Assembly (NCBI GenBank): GCA_030613705.1
Contig: JAUWLJ010000141.1
Coordinates: 1-6,052, forward strand
Origin: Chloroflexota bacterium
Lineage (GTDB): Bacteria; Chloroflexota; Anaerolineae; Anaerolineales; UBA4823
Length of the DNA: 6,052 bases
Reading direction: 5' to 3'
In this document: positions 1 to 6,052 of the stretch, piece by piece
Numbering within the stretch: position 1 is the stretch's first letter
How the letters are laid out: each line of letters begins with the position of its first letter
Program-made: the position numbers and the translations under genes
Notes under the pieces: generated by a model
Databases searched by the model: none
What the model was told of the DNA's origin: nothing
The model's input: the letters and a program-made list of their open reading frames with translations, nothing else

Positions 1-348
1 ATACTTTCTCCCGTCATCACCTACTTGTGGCGTGTCGTTGATCAACCTGAATCCTTTGCTGTTTAACTGCTGCAGTGAATCTCGGATATCTTCTACCTCG
101 AAGCAAACATGGTGCATTCCTGGTCCGCGTTTTTTTAGGTAACGGGCACCCCCCGAGTTGTTAGAGGTGGGCTCAACAAGTTCAATTTCAGATTCACCCA
201 AGGGAAGGAAAGCCACCCGAGCTTCCTGTTCTGGAACATCCTTATATTGTTTGATTTCCAAACCTAATCCATCACGCCAGAATGTTAGTGCATCATCGAT
301 ATGTTCGACGACGATGGCAACATGGTTGATTTTTTTTATCTTAGGCAT
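1..348 (-). CDS. mce: Methylmalonyl-CoA epimerase, 3'-truncated by the window edge
   Basis: The enzyme interconverts (R)- and (S)-methylmalonyl-CoA, so that the mutase encoded just upstream can use the product of propionyl-CoA carboxylation. It is a cytoplasmic metalloenzyme of the VOC (glyoxalase-like) superfamily. The first 116 residues are present, against about 135-150 in the family. The N-terminal strand carries INHVAIVV with His9, the usual first metal ligand. A second-strand IELVEP segment lies at about 55-60, with Glu56 where many family members have Gln. The signature GPGMHHVCFEVEDI lies at about 75-88 and contains the second metal His (probably His80). The last metal-binding Glu would lie beyond position 1. 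The ATG at 348-346 follows a GAGGA Shine-Dalgarno (358-362) by 9 nt, and that site overlaps the mutase stop codon, which suggests coupled translation in one operon. Other VOC proteins are possible, but signature and context both favour the epimerase. Confidence 0.93.
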   Translation of the reverse strand, partial: MPKIKKINHVAIVVEHIDDALTFWRDGLGLEIKQYKDVPEQEARVAFLPLGESEIELVEPTSNNSGGARYLKKRGPGMHHVCFEVEDIRDSLQQLNSKGFRLINDTPQVGDDGRKY

Positions 349-360
349 GTATTTATTTCC

Positions 361-2016
361 TCATATCCAGACCGGCGGCTGGTATTCCCCCCACACCTGA
401 CGCAAGGTTTTACAAATTTCACCTAAAGTTACATCATTCTCAACGCTCTCGATGAAAACCGGCATCAGATTTTCATCCCCGTGAGCAGCTGTTTCCAGCT
501 GGGTTAGCATCTCATGAACCCGAGTCTGATCCCTACGTTTGCGCAGCTCTGCCAGGCGCTGACATTGTTCCGCCTCAATACTGGGATCGACACGAAGAGG
601 TTCCAATTCAAGATCCTCGTCGACCTCAAAAGCGTTGACCCCAACCACGATCTGGTCCTTGGCCTCTAACTCTCTCTGGTATTGATAAGCTGCTTCCTGA
701 ATCTCACCTTGAATGTAGCCTTGTTCAATCGCAGATTGGGCACCACCCATTTGGTCAATATTGTCAAGATAAGCTTGGGCGCGCTGCTCAATCTGATCCG
801 TCAGGTACTCTACAAGATATGCCCCACCCAGCGGGTCTGCGCTGTCTGCCACTCCGGATTCGTAGGCGATCACCTGCTGAGTACGCAAAGCTAAACGGAC
901 CGCTTTCTCTGTGGGCAGCCATAAAGCTTCATCCATGCTGTTTGTATGTAAAGATTGGGTTCCCCCCATGACAGCTGCCAGAGCTTGTAATGCCACTCGG
1001 ACGGCGTTGTTTTCAGGTTGTTGGGCTGTCAGCGTGGAACCGCCGGTCTGAGTGTGGAAACGCATTCTCATCGAGGCTGGGTTCTTGGCTCCGAATCGCT
1101 CAGCCATCAATCGTGCCCACAATCGTCGTGCGGCCCGGAATTTTGCGATTTCCTCCAGAAAATTATTATGGGCATTAAAGAAGAATGAAAGCTGCTGTGC
1201 GAATTGGTCGATATCAAGACCGATACTTTGCGCGGCTTCGACATATGCAATCGCATTGGCCATAGTAAAGGCAACTTCCTGAACGGCAGTAGAGCCTGCT
1301 TCCCGGATATGGTATCCGGAGATGCTGATGGAGTTCCAGTGAGGAATTTCTCTTTGGCAGAATGAGAAGATATCTGTGATCAAGCGCATAGAGGGTTCAG
1401 GCGGAAAAATGTATGTGCCGCGCGCGATGTACTCTTTCAAGATGTCGTTTTGGATTGTCCCGCGCAGCTGGTTTATCTCGATACCATGCCGTTTACTGAC
1501 TGCCACATACATGGCGAGCAAAATCGCGGCTGGGGCATTGATTGTCATACTCGTAGAAACATCTCCCAATGGAATATCATGGAACAAAGTAGCCATGTCC
1601 TCCAATGACGAAATGGCGACACCAACTTTTCCCACTTCTCCAAGAGCTAATGAATCATCAGAATCGTAACCAATCTGTGTTGGGAGATCGAAGGCAACCG
1701 AAAGGCCAGTTTGCCCATGTTCAAGAAGATAGCGATAGCGCTGGTTGGATTCTTTTGCGGATGCATAACCGGCGTATTGGCGCATCGTCCATAACCGGCC
1801 GCGGTACATGGATGGTTGGACTCCGCGGGTGAAAGGATATTCTCCTGGAAAACCGAGTTCATTCAGATACGAATGCTCAGAATCTCGAGGGACGAGTGTC
1901 GGGGGCAGCGGGATGCCGGATGAAGTTGTAAATTCATTCTTTCGCTCTGGAAACCGCTTGCTCGCTGGTGCGAGCGTCTTCTTTTCCCAACGTTTGCGCT
2001 CGGACTCAAGGGACAT
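361..2016 (-). CDS. Methylmalonyl-CoA mutase, large (catalytic) subunit without B12-binding domain
   Basis: This is the substrate-binding TIM-barrel subunit of an adenosylcobalamin-dependent acyl-CoA mutase, which isomerises (R)-methylmalonyl-CoA and succinyl-CoA. Its 551 residues match the split form of the family: the chain ends after the linker (PPVWI) and lacks the roughly 130-residue cobalamin domain with DxHxxG, so a separate small subunit must supply it. Visible family motifs are [17 protein letters not shown] at about 60-76, [15 protein letters not shown] at 106-120, [21 protein letters not shown] at 186-206, [11 protein letters not shown] at 231-241 and [15 protein letters not shown] at 351-365. 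Tyr81 (RQYAG) and Arg199 (IARGTY) align with Tyr89 and Arg207 of the Propionibacterium enzyme, the residues that select methylmalonyl-CoA; isobutyryl-CoA mutases have Phe and Gln there. His236 matches the active-site His244. The ATG has a GAGG site (2023-2026) 6 nt upstream. The epimerase follows 12 bp downstream. Ethylmalonyl-CoA or another related substrate cannot be fully excluded. Confidence 0.93.
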   Translation of the reverse strand: MSLESERKRWEKKTLAPASKRFPERKNEFTTSSGIPLPPTLVPRDSEHSYLNELGFPGEYPFTRGVQPSMYRGRLWTMRQYAGYASAKESNQRYRYLLEHGQTGLSVAFDLPTQIGYDSDDSLALGEVGKVGVAISSLEDMATLFHDIPLGDVSTSMTINAPAAILLAMYVAVSKRHGIEINQLRGTIQNDILKEYIARGTYIFPPEPSMRLITDIFSFCQREIPHWNSISISGYHIREAGSTAVQEVAFTMANAIAYVEAAQSIGLDIDQFAQQLSFFFNAHNNFLEEIAKFRAARRLWARLMAERFGAKNPASMRMRFHTQTGGSTLTAQQPENNAVRVALQALAAVMGGTQSLHTNSMDEALWLPTEKAVRLALRTQQVIAYESGVADSADPLGGAYLVEYLTDQIEQRAQAYLDNIDQMGGAQSAIEQGYIQGEIQEAAYQYQRELEAKDQIVVGVNAFEVDEDLELEPLRVDPSIEAEQCQRLAELRKRRDQTRVHEMLTQLETAAHGDENLMPVFIESVENDVTLGEICKTLRQVWGEYQPPVWI

Positions 2017-2044
2017 GGTTTACCTCGATAATCAGAATGAAGGA

Positions 2045-2073
2045 AGTATACCGCGTTTCATTTTTTTCTTGAT
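2045..2073 (-). promoter_or_regulatory. Candidate promoter of the mutase-epimerase operon
   Basis: On the minus strand a good -10-like hexamer, TATACT, is the complement of 2045-2050. It lies about 29 nt before the mutase start codon. The region upstream of it is AT-rich, and only poor -35 matches are found at a usual distance, for example TCAAGA as the complement of 2067-2072 with a 16-bp spacer. The 157-bp region 2017-2173 separates two divergent genes and must hold start signals for both. For the plus-strand gene I see no convincing -35/-10 pair, only AT-rich TATATT at 2121-2126. A small inverted repeat, CCGAA (2140-2144) and TTCGG (2153-2157) around an 8-nt loop, lies next to the GGGAG at 2156-2160. 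Its role is unknown. Confidence 0.3.
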
Positions 2074-2173
2074 TGAGGTTAATTTCGAATACTCTGGATC
2101 TTTTCTGGCAGGTGATTCAATATATTAACCATAAATTGTCCGAATTTCACTGTTCGGGAGAGAACTTTGTGCT

Positions 2174-3355
2174 ATGATTGCCAAGATCATCCATGCAAGG
2201 TCGGAAATCATGCAAATTCTAACTGTTGATGTAGGCACTGGAACTCAGGATATCTTTCTGTACGATTCGCGTCTTGATTTGGAGAATGGTTTTAAGCTGG
2301 TTGTTCCATCTCCAACTATGATCGTCCGCCAACAAATGCAGGAGGCAACTCGCAAGAGAGAGACTGTGTTGTTAACGGGAGTCACCATGGGGGGTGGCCC
2401 GAGTCACTGGGCGGTAGAAGATCATTTGCGGGCAGGACTTGCAGTTTACGCGACACCTGATGCAGCCCGTTCCTTTAATGATGATCTGGATGTTGTTAAG
2501 GAGACCGGTATCCAGGTAGTCAGCGATGATGAAGCTCGGCAGTTCGAGGGCAAAGCTACTCACATCGAGTTGTTGGACTTTGATTTTTCCAGAATTCAAC
2601 AATCATTGCAAGCATTCGGAGTTTCGTTGAGCAACCTGGCTGCAGTTGCGGTAGCAGTCTTTGATCATGGCGATGCCCCTCCAGGATATTCCGACCGCCA
2701 GTTTCGTTTTGATTATCTCGATGCCCGTATTCAAGCTGAGAATCGATTAAGTGCCTTCGCTTATCGGAGTGAAGAGGTGCCTCCGATCATGACCCGCCTT
2801 GAGGCGGTCGTGAAATCCGCAAGGGGTTTGGATGTACCCCTGGTGGTGATGGACACCGCTCCAGCAGCTGTGCTTGGTGCGACCTTTGATCCAGAGCTGT
2901 CTAATCATCATAGGGTAATGGTTGTTAACGTAGGAAATTTTCACTCTCTTGCTTTCCGTTTAGGCCCCAGCGGGATCGAAGGTGTCTTTGAACACCATAC
3001 TGGTCTAATCGACCTTCAGAAATTAGAGCGATTGCTGGTCTCGTTGGCAGATGGCAGCTTGAAGCATGCGGACATATTCGACGATCACGGTCATGGCGCA
3101 TTAATATATGCTTCTAAACCTTTATCACTTAATGATGGGGATTTTGGTGTGGCGGTCACCGGTCCGCGCCGCAATATGATGCGAAATTCGAGCCTCAATC
3201 CATACTTTGCTGTACCATTTGGAGATATGATGATCTCCGGTTGTTTTGGATTGCTGGCTGCGACAGCTGATATCCTTCCAGAATTTGGTGAACGAATCCA
3301 ACAATCGCTACACGGAGCGGGAGGCAGCGGAACGCCACCCTGGGAGTTAGCATAA
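2174..3355 (+). CDS. DUF1786 family protein, probable ASKHA-fold ATPase of unknown function
   Basis: The protein has 393 residues and belongs to DUF1786, a family of bacteria and archaea sometimes labelled 'putative pyruvate formate-lyase activating enzyme'. That label is unsupported here, because no radical-SAM CxxxCxxC motif is present. Conserved-looking blocks are ILTVDVGTGTQDIFLYD (15-31), TGVTMGGGPSHW (68-79), DHGDAPPGYSDRQFRFDYL (164-182), FEHHTG (272-277), VTGPRR (328-333) and PFGDMMISGCFGLLAA (348-363). The first block looks like the phosphate-1 loop of ASKHA ATPases, MVVNVGNFHSLAFRL (249-263) like phosphate-2, and DTAPAAVLGA (227-236) like a connecting motif; this fold assignment is my inference. 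No signal peptide or membrane segment is seen. The start is uncertain. The ATG at 2174 has GGGAG about 13 nt upstream, while the in-frame ATG at 2210 (Met13) has AAGG 9 nt upstream and would begin MQILTVDVG, close to the expected family start, giving 381 residues. It is transcribed divergently from the mutase, and the next gene lies over 200 bp downstream. Confidence 0.85.
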   Translation: MIAKIIHARSEIMQILTVDVGTGTQDIFLYDSRLDLENGFKLVVPSPTMIVRQQMQEATRKRETVLLTGVTMGGGPSHWAVEDHLRAGLAVYATPDAARSFNDDLDVVKETGIQVVSDDEARQFEGKATHIELLDFDFSRIQQSLQAFGVSLSNLAAVAVAVFDHGDAPPGYSDRQFRFDYLDARIQAENRLSAFAYRSEEVPPIMTRLEAVVKSARGLDVPLVVMDTAPAAVLGATFDPELSNHHRVMVVNVGNFHSLAFRLGPSGIEGVFEHHTGLIDLQKLERLLVSLADGSLKHADIFDDHGHGALIYASKPLSLNDGDFGVAVTGPRRNMMRNSSLNPYFAVPFGDMMISGCFGLLAATADILPEFGERIQQSLHGAGGSGTPPWELA

Positions 3356-3423
3356 GAGAATAGGGAAATCTAACACCGTTTGAGGTAGCTATCGCAGGTC
3401 ATTCCAGTCAGGTGGAGCGAGGT

Positions 3424-3495
3424 ATGTTCACTGAATATGCTGAGGTGGAGGGACCTGGCGGTTGGAAAGTCTCCATGGATATCGCGGCTCAATAG
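3424..3495 (+). CDS. Possible 23-codon leader or small ORF, unrecognised
   Basis: An ATG at 3424 is preceded by GGAG (3414-3417) with a 6-nt spacer, a stronger ribosome site than several accepted genes in this window have. The frame closes with TAG at 3493-3495 and would give a 23-residue peptide beginning MFTEYAEVEGPGG and ending in DIAAQ. The same frame is open back to a TAG at 3361. The peptide has no run of Met or other regulatory codons that would suggest attenuation, no signal peptide and no membrane segment. It could be a leader peptide, a remnant of a decayed gene, or chance. The GAGGTGGAGGGA stretch inside it is the same one that resembles the SAM-I core. Confidence 0.2.
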   Translation: MFTEYAEVEGPGGWKVSMDIAAQ

Positions 3496-3553
3496 AGAAA
3501 GTTTTGGCTCGAGCAAAGAAAGGACCCCACGGTAAATTCGATCAGTATCCGCT

Positions 3554-3559
3554 GGGGAG
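3554..3559 (+). promoter_or_regulatory. Shine-Dalgarno supporting the TTG start of the fusion gene
   Basis: GGGGAG ends 9 nt before the TTG at 3569. The in-frame ATG at 3590 has only a weak CAGAG upstream. The strong site therefore favours TTG as the start codon, adding seven residues that precede the conserved domain and have no effect on its integrity. Confidence 0.6.
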
Positions 3560-3568
3560 AAGAATTTA

Positions 3569-5497
3569 TTGGTAGCAGAGAATATCTTTATGCAGAATAT
3601 TTCCAATCCTGAACAACCGGAAGACAGAGAATCATTTCCCGCAAAGATTGGGTTTCTAGATTTGATTGCATCTACTGATCGGCCAATCCTGGCGGATGGG
3701 GCAATGGGTACTATGCTCAATACCCAAGGTATCGGATTCGACCAGTGCTTCGATGCTCTCAACCTGTCCAACCCGGATTTGGTCGCTGAGGTTCACCGTG
3801 CATATATTGAAGCTGGAGCGCAGATCATTCAGACCAATACCTTTGGGGCAAACCGTTACAAACTCTCAGACCACGATTTAGAAAACCAGGTGAGGCAGAT
3901 CAATCACGCCGGGGTTGATCTCGCCCAGCGGGTGGTGATGGCATCGTTTAAGAATGTGCTGGTCGCAGGTGATGTGGGTCCATTGGGCGTGCGATTGGCT
4001 CCCTATGGGCGTGTTCAGACTGAAGATGCACGTCAAGTGTTTGCTGAACAAATCGAGGCCTTATGCGAGGCAGGAGCGGATTTGCTCATCCTCGAGACGA
4101 TGAGCGATTTATACGAGATGCAGGAAGCGATTGCCGCAGCTCATCAGGTTTGTGAGCTGCCGATTGTTGCATCGATGACCTTTACGAGGGATGAACGCAC
4201 ATTACTCGGTGATTCCCCCGCCATTGTGGCTGAAGCCCTCAGTCAAAGTGGAGCAGATGTGATTGGCGTGAATTGCTCGGGAGGTCCAGCTCAGATATTA
4301 CGCATTATACGGCAGATGCACAAAGCGGTCCCGGATGCCCGACTTTCGGCGATGCCTAATGCTGGATGGCCGGAGCGAGTCGGTGGGCGCATTATGTATC
4401 CTGCTAGTCCAGATTATTTTGGTGATTATGCGCGCGCATTAAGGGAAGCGGGTTCTTGTCTGATCGGCGGTTGCTGTGGAACCACTCCAAAGCATATCGC
4501 AGAGATGCAAGAAGCATTACAGAAACCAGCCCTTGATATCTTAGCAAATGGTATCGGGATATCTTTTGAGGATAGCGAACCTTCGCTGATCACTGCTGAT
4601 CAACCATCAAAACTGTCACGCAAGCTGGTCTCAGGTGAGTTTGTCGTTTCAGTTGAAATGGACCCGCCGAGGGGTTTATCAACCCATAAGTTATTGGCAG
4701 GAGCCAGCTTGCTGGCTGAAGGTGGGGCAGATGTGATCAATATCGCCGACAGCCCTATGGCTCGGATGCGGATGAGTCCTTGGGCGGTATGTAATCTAAT
4801 ACAGCGCGAATTTCATGTGGAGACAGTTCTCCACTTTCCCACTCGCGGGCGCAATCTGCTGCGGGTGCAGGGGGATTTGCTTGCAGCCCACGCGATGGAT
4901 ATTCGCAATGTGTTCGTCGTTATGGGAGATCCGACAGAGATCGGCGATTATCCAGATGCGATGGACGATTTTGATTTAGTCCCCTCTGGACTGATCAGAT
5001 TGATCAAATGTGGATTCAATTTAGGTTTAGATCACGCAGGTGTGGAAATTGGCCAGCCGACATCTTTTTTTGTCGGTTGTGCGCTAAATCTTAATCCTCA
5101 GGATATTGACCGGGAAATTAAGTATCTGCATCGGAAAATTGAATCTGGAGCAGACTTTATCCTCACACAACCGATCTACCAGCCAGAAGTTGCGGAATCA
5201 TTTCTTGAGAAATACCAACACGAAAAAGGAACTTTACAAGTGCCGATATTGGTTGGTGTATTACCACTTATTAATCCCCGGCATGCAGGGTTTTTACATA
5301 ATGAAGTACCTGGGATCGTCATTCCGGAGAGTATCCAGCAGCGGATTATTGATGCGGGGGAGGAAGCCCCTCAAGAGGGTGTGCGTATAGCCGTAGAATT
5401 GATTCAACAAATGCGTTCCTGGACGAAAGGTATCTACTTGATGCCAGCCTTCAACCGCTACGATCTGGCAGTCCAAATTCTAGATCAAATAAAATAA
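3569..5497 (+). CDS. Bifunctional homocysteine S-methyltransferase / methylenetetrahydrofolate reductase
   Basis: This 642-residue fusion has the same layout as Bacillus subtilis YitJ. Residues about 38-320 form a homocysteine S-methyltransferase barrel, with ILADGAMGTML at 40-50, QTNTFGANRYKL at 88-99, AGDVGPLG at 133-140, and the zinc/thiolate-binding cysteines Cys236 (GVNCSGGP) and Cys302-Cys303 (GGCCGTTP). Residues about 352-642 form a MetF-type flavin reductase that makes 5-methyl-tetrahydrofolate, with VEMDPPRG at 362-369 (Glu363 matches the E. coli catalytic Glu28), VMGDP at 451-455 (Asp454 in place of Asp120) and LTQPIYQ at 532-538. The two halves are joined by a linker of about 30 residues. 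The folate-binding and cobalamin domains of full-length MetH are absent, so methyl transfer from folate to homocysteine is not explained by this protein alone. The enzyme is cytoplasmic and serves methionine synthesis. The TTG start is chosen for its GGGGAG site; an ATG start at 3590 is the alternative. A hairpin follows 5 bp after the stop. Confidence 0.93.
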   Translation: MVAENIFMQNISNPEQPEDRESFPAKIGFLDLIASTDRPILADGAMGTMLNTQGIGFDQCFDALNLSNPDLVAEVHRAYIEAGAQIIQTNTFGANRYKLSDHDLENQVRQINHAGVDLAQRVVMASFKNVLVAGDVGPLGVRLAPYGRVQTEDARQVFAEQIEALCEAGADLLILETMSDLYEMQEAIAAAHQVCELPIVASMTFTRDERTLLGDSPAIVAEALSQSGADVIGVNCSGGPAQILRIIRQMHKAVPDARLSAMPNAGWPERVGGRIMYPASPDYFGDYARALREAGSCLIGGCCGTTPKHIAEMQEALQKPALDILANGIGISFEDSEPSLITADQPSKLSRKLVSGEFVVSVEMDPPRGLSTHKLLAGASLLAEGGADVINIADSPMARMRMSPWAVCNLIQREFHVETVLHFPTRGRNLLRVQGDLLAAHAMDIRNVFVVMGDPTEIGDYPDAMDDFDLVPSGLIRLIKCGFNLGLDHAGVEIGQPTSFFVGCALNLNPQDIDREIKYLHRKIESGADFILTQPIYQPEVAESFLEKYQHEKGTLQVPILVGVLPLINPRHAGFLHNEVPGIVIPESIQQRIIDAGEEAPQEGVRIAVELIQQMRSWTKGIYLMPAFNRYDLAVQILDQIK

Positions 5498-5523
5498 AAA
5501 CAGGTTGGCAGAATTCGCCAACC
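5491..5523 (-). terminator. Rho-independent terminator, minus-strand orientation, between convergent genes
   Basis: GGTTGGC (5503-5509) and GCCAACC (5517-5523) form a perfect 7-bp stem with a 7-nt loop that contains GAATTC. Read on the minus strand, the stem is followed within 2 nt by TTTTTATTTT (complement of 5491-5500), a proper U-tract. Read on the plus strand it is followed by CGTTCATCTC, with no U-run. It therefore chiefly terminates the pheT-side transcript, 23 bp after the membrane-protein stop codon. It may also protect the 3' end of the fusion-gene transcript, which ends only 5 bp before the stem. Confidence 0.85.
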
Positions 5524-5546
5524 CGTTCATCTCATCGGTTAGAGAT

Positions 5547-5822
5547 CTAGCTGGGAGGGGGAATAGGTTCACCAGAGGGGATAGCCACTATTGTTGGAGT
5601 TCGTTTGCGGAAGGTCAAAATTCCTGCCACGATCGGAATTATGAGAAAGATCAAACCAGCACACAGCAAACTTAAGCTAAATAGTAAATCACTTCTTGAT
5701 TCACCCAAAAAAGGACCACCAAATGCGATGATTGCGCCGACACACAGGCTTGCTAAACCTGGGAGGCCGCAGAGTAATACAGCAACAACCGTGATGGCAA
5801 TTCCAAGGTTCTTGTTTTCCAT
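5547..5822 (-). CDS. Small two-helix membrane protein of unknown function
   Basis: The protein has 91 residues and I do not recognise its family. Two hydrophobic segments are clear, at about 7-34 and 47-70, separated by a short polar loop with GESRSD. The second helix is followed by FRKR (71-74), and a short tail ends in EPIPPPS. By the positive-inside rule, the basic FRKR and the Lys near the N terminus suggest a hairpin with both ends in the cytoplasm. Residues rich in Gly, Ala, Leu and Cys (Cys18, Cys27, Cys53) fill the helices, with no catalytic motif. The ATG lies 15 bp after the pheT stop codon and has no good Shine-Dalgarno at normal spacing; the nearest GGAG is about 18 nt away, over the pheT stop. 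It is therefore probably translated at a low level or through coupling to pheT. A terminator follows it, so it is the last gene of that unit. Confidence 0.7.
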   Translation of the reverse strand: MENKNLGIAITVVAVLLCGLPGLASLCVGAIIAFGGPFLGESRSDLLFSLSLLCAGLIFLIIPIVAGILTFRKRTPTIVAIPSGEPIPPPS

Positions 5823-5837
5823 GTTAGTTAGCTTTGT

Positions 5838-6052
5838 TCAACTCCGCAGCTGGGCTTCTAATTTTTGATCCAGTTGCTTTACAATTTTCTTCCGGATGCG
5901 TGAGACTTCCTCGTCAGTCAATGTGCGGTCTGGTTTTTGGTACTTCAAGCTAAAAGCCAGACTCTTTTTCCCTTCACCTGCTTGTCCACCACGATAAACA
6001 TCGAACAATGCGATCTCCGCAACCGTATCCCCGCCTGCTTCACTAATCACGT
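5838..6052 (-). CDS. pheT: Phenylalanyl-tRNA synthetase beta subunit, C-terminal end only
   Basis: This is the last 70 residues of PheT, the larger subunit of the (alpha-beta)2 synthetase that charges tRNA-Phe; the rest of the roughly 800-residue protein lies beyond position 6052. The fragment belongs to the C-terminal FDX-ACB (ferredoxin-fold anticodon-binding) domain, which contacts the tRNA anticodon stem. The hallmark block LFDVYRGGQAGEGKKSLAFS at residues 15-34 of the fragment and DRTLTDEEV at 41-49 match PheT closely. The GTG at 6050-6048 is an internal valine, not a start, because the domain is cut in its middle. The reading frame ends at a TGA at 5840-5838, close before the small membrane protein. 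The adjoining pheS, if ordered as usual, would lie further right. Confidence 0.95.
   Translation of the reverse strand, partial: VISEAGGDTVAEIALFDVYRGGQAGEGKKSLAFSLKYQKPDRTLTDEEVSRIRKKIVKQLDQKLEAQLRS

Larger units (their letters stand above)
3356..3568 (+). other. Leader region before the methyltransferase/MTHFR fusion gene
   Basis: These 213 bp between the DUF1786 gene and the fusion gene hold no recognised gene and no clear terminator for the upstream gene. The stretch 3442-3459 reads GAGGTGGAGGGACCTGGC, which closely resembles the conserved 5' core of SAM-I (S-box) riboswitches apart from one inserted C. Further down, GGTAAATTC at 3531-3539 faintly recalls the GGTGCTAATTCC segment. However, the GAAACC...GCAACC segment, a closing P1 stem and a terminator hairpin with a T-run are not visible, so I do not call a riboswitch. 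An imperfect direct repeat, AGGTGGAGCGA (3410-3420) and AGGTGGAGGGA (3443-3453), is spaced 33 bp apart. I see no convincing -35/-10 pair. Confidence 0.4.

Noticed and set aside
158..400. 80-codon plus-strand ORF over the epimerase and the mutase end
   Set aside because: It is antisense to a clear VOC-family reading frame; its composition is that of a shadow frame.
1376..1669. 97-codon plus-strand ORF inside the mutase gene
   Set aside because: It lies antisense within a gene whose motifs are continuous over the whole length, and it shows no domain of its own.
1808..2128. 106-codon plus-strand ORF across the mutase start and the divergent spacer
   Set aside because: Most of it is antisense to the mutase N terminus; no recognisable motif.
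2174..3355. Pyruvate formate-lyase activating enzyme, a label sometimes given to this family
   Set aside because: There is no CxxxCxxC radical-SAM cluster and the length and motifs do not fit that enzyme.
3356..3568. Cobalamin riboswitch in the leader
   Set aside because: AGTCAGG at about 3406-3412 recalls the B12 box, but the remaining box bases and the upstream conserved core of the cobalamin aptamer are absent.
3370..3771. 133-codon minus-strand ORF covering the leader and the start of the fusion gene
   Set aside because: About half is antisense to the fusion gene and the peptide has no recognisable domain. It cannot be firmly excluded for the leader part but has no support.
5503..5523. 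Terminator of the fusion gene on the plus strand
   Set aside because: The stem is perfect but no U-run follows on the plus strand; the U-tract is on the minus-strand side.
5838..6050. A separate 70-codon gene starting at the GTG at 6050
   Set aside because: The sequence is the middle-to-end part of the PheT anticodon-binding domain, so the GTG is an internal valine and the gene continues beyond the window.

Overview
The window looks like a chromosomal stretch of a mid-GC bacterium, most likely a member of the Chloroflexota (Anaerolineae-like). This placement is inferred from three traits together: a methylmalonyl-CoA mutase large subunit without a B12 domain, a DUF1786 protein, and a homocysteine methyltransferase/methylenetetrahydrofolate reductase fusion. 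No mobile element, CRISPR array, rRNA or tRNA is visible.

Left block (1-2016, minus strand): a methylmalonyl-CoA mutase large subunit is followed 12 bp later by methylmalonyl-CoA epimerase, which runs off the left edge. They look like an operon for propionyl-CoA/succinyl-CoA interconversion. The cobalamin-binding subunit that the mutase needs is not in the window.

Middle block (2017-5497, plus strand): a 157-bp divergent intergenic region separates the mutase from a DUF1786-family protein of unknown function whose sequence suggests an ASKHA (actin/sugar kinase/hsp70-like) ATPase fold. A 213-bp leader follows. It holds a 23-codon ORF with a good Shine-Dalgarno and a short match to the SAM-I riboswitch core, neither of them proven. 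Then comes a 642-residue fusion of homocysteine S-methyltransferase and methylenetetrahydrofolate reductase, probably starting at TTG.

Right block (5498-6052, minus strand): the C-terminal end of phenylalanyl-tRNA synthetase beta (pheT) enters from the right edge. It is followed by a small two-helix membrane protein and by a hairpin whose U-tract lies on the minus strand, so it ends the pheT-side unit where the two blocks converge.

Functionally, the centre of the window is one-carbon and B12-linked metabolism: B12-dependent mutase, epimerase, methyl-folate synthesis and homocysteine methylation. The DUF1786 protein sits between these genes. The rest is ordinary housekeeping. The points most worth a second look are the DUF1786 protein and the unexplained leader in front of the fusion gene.
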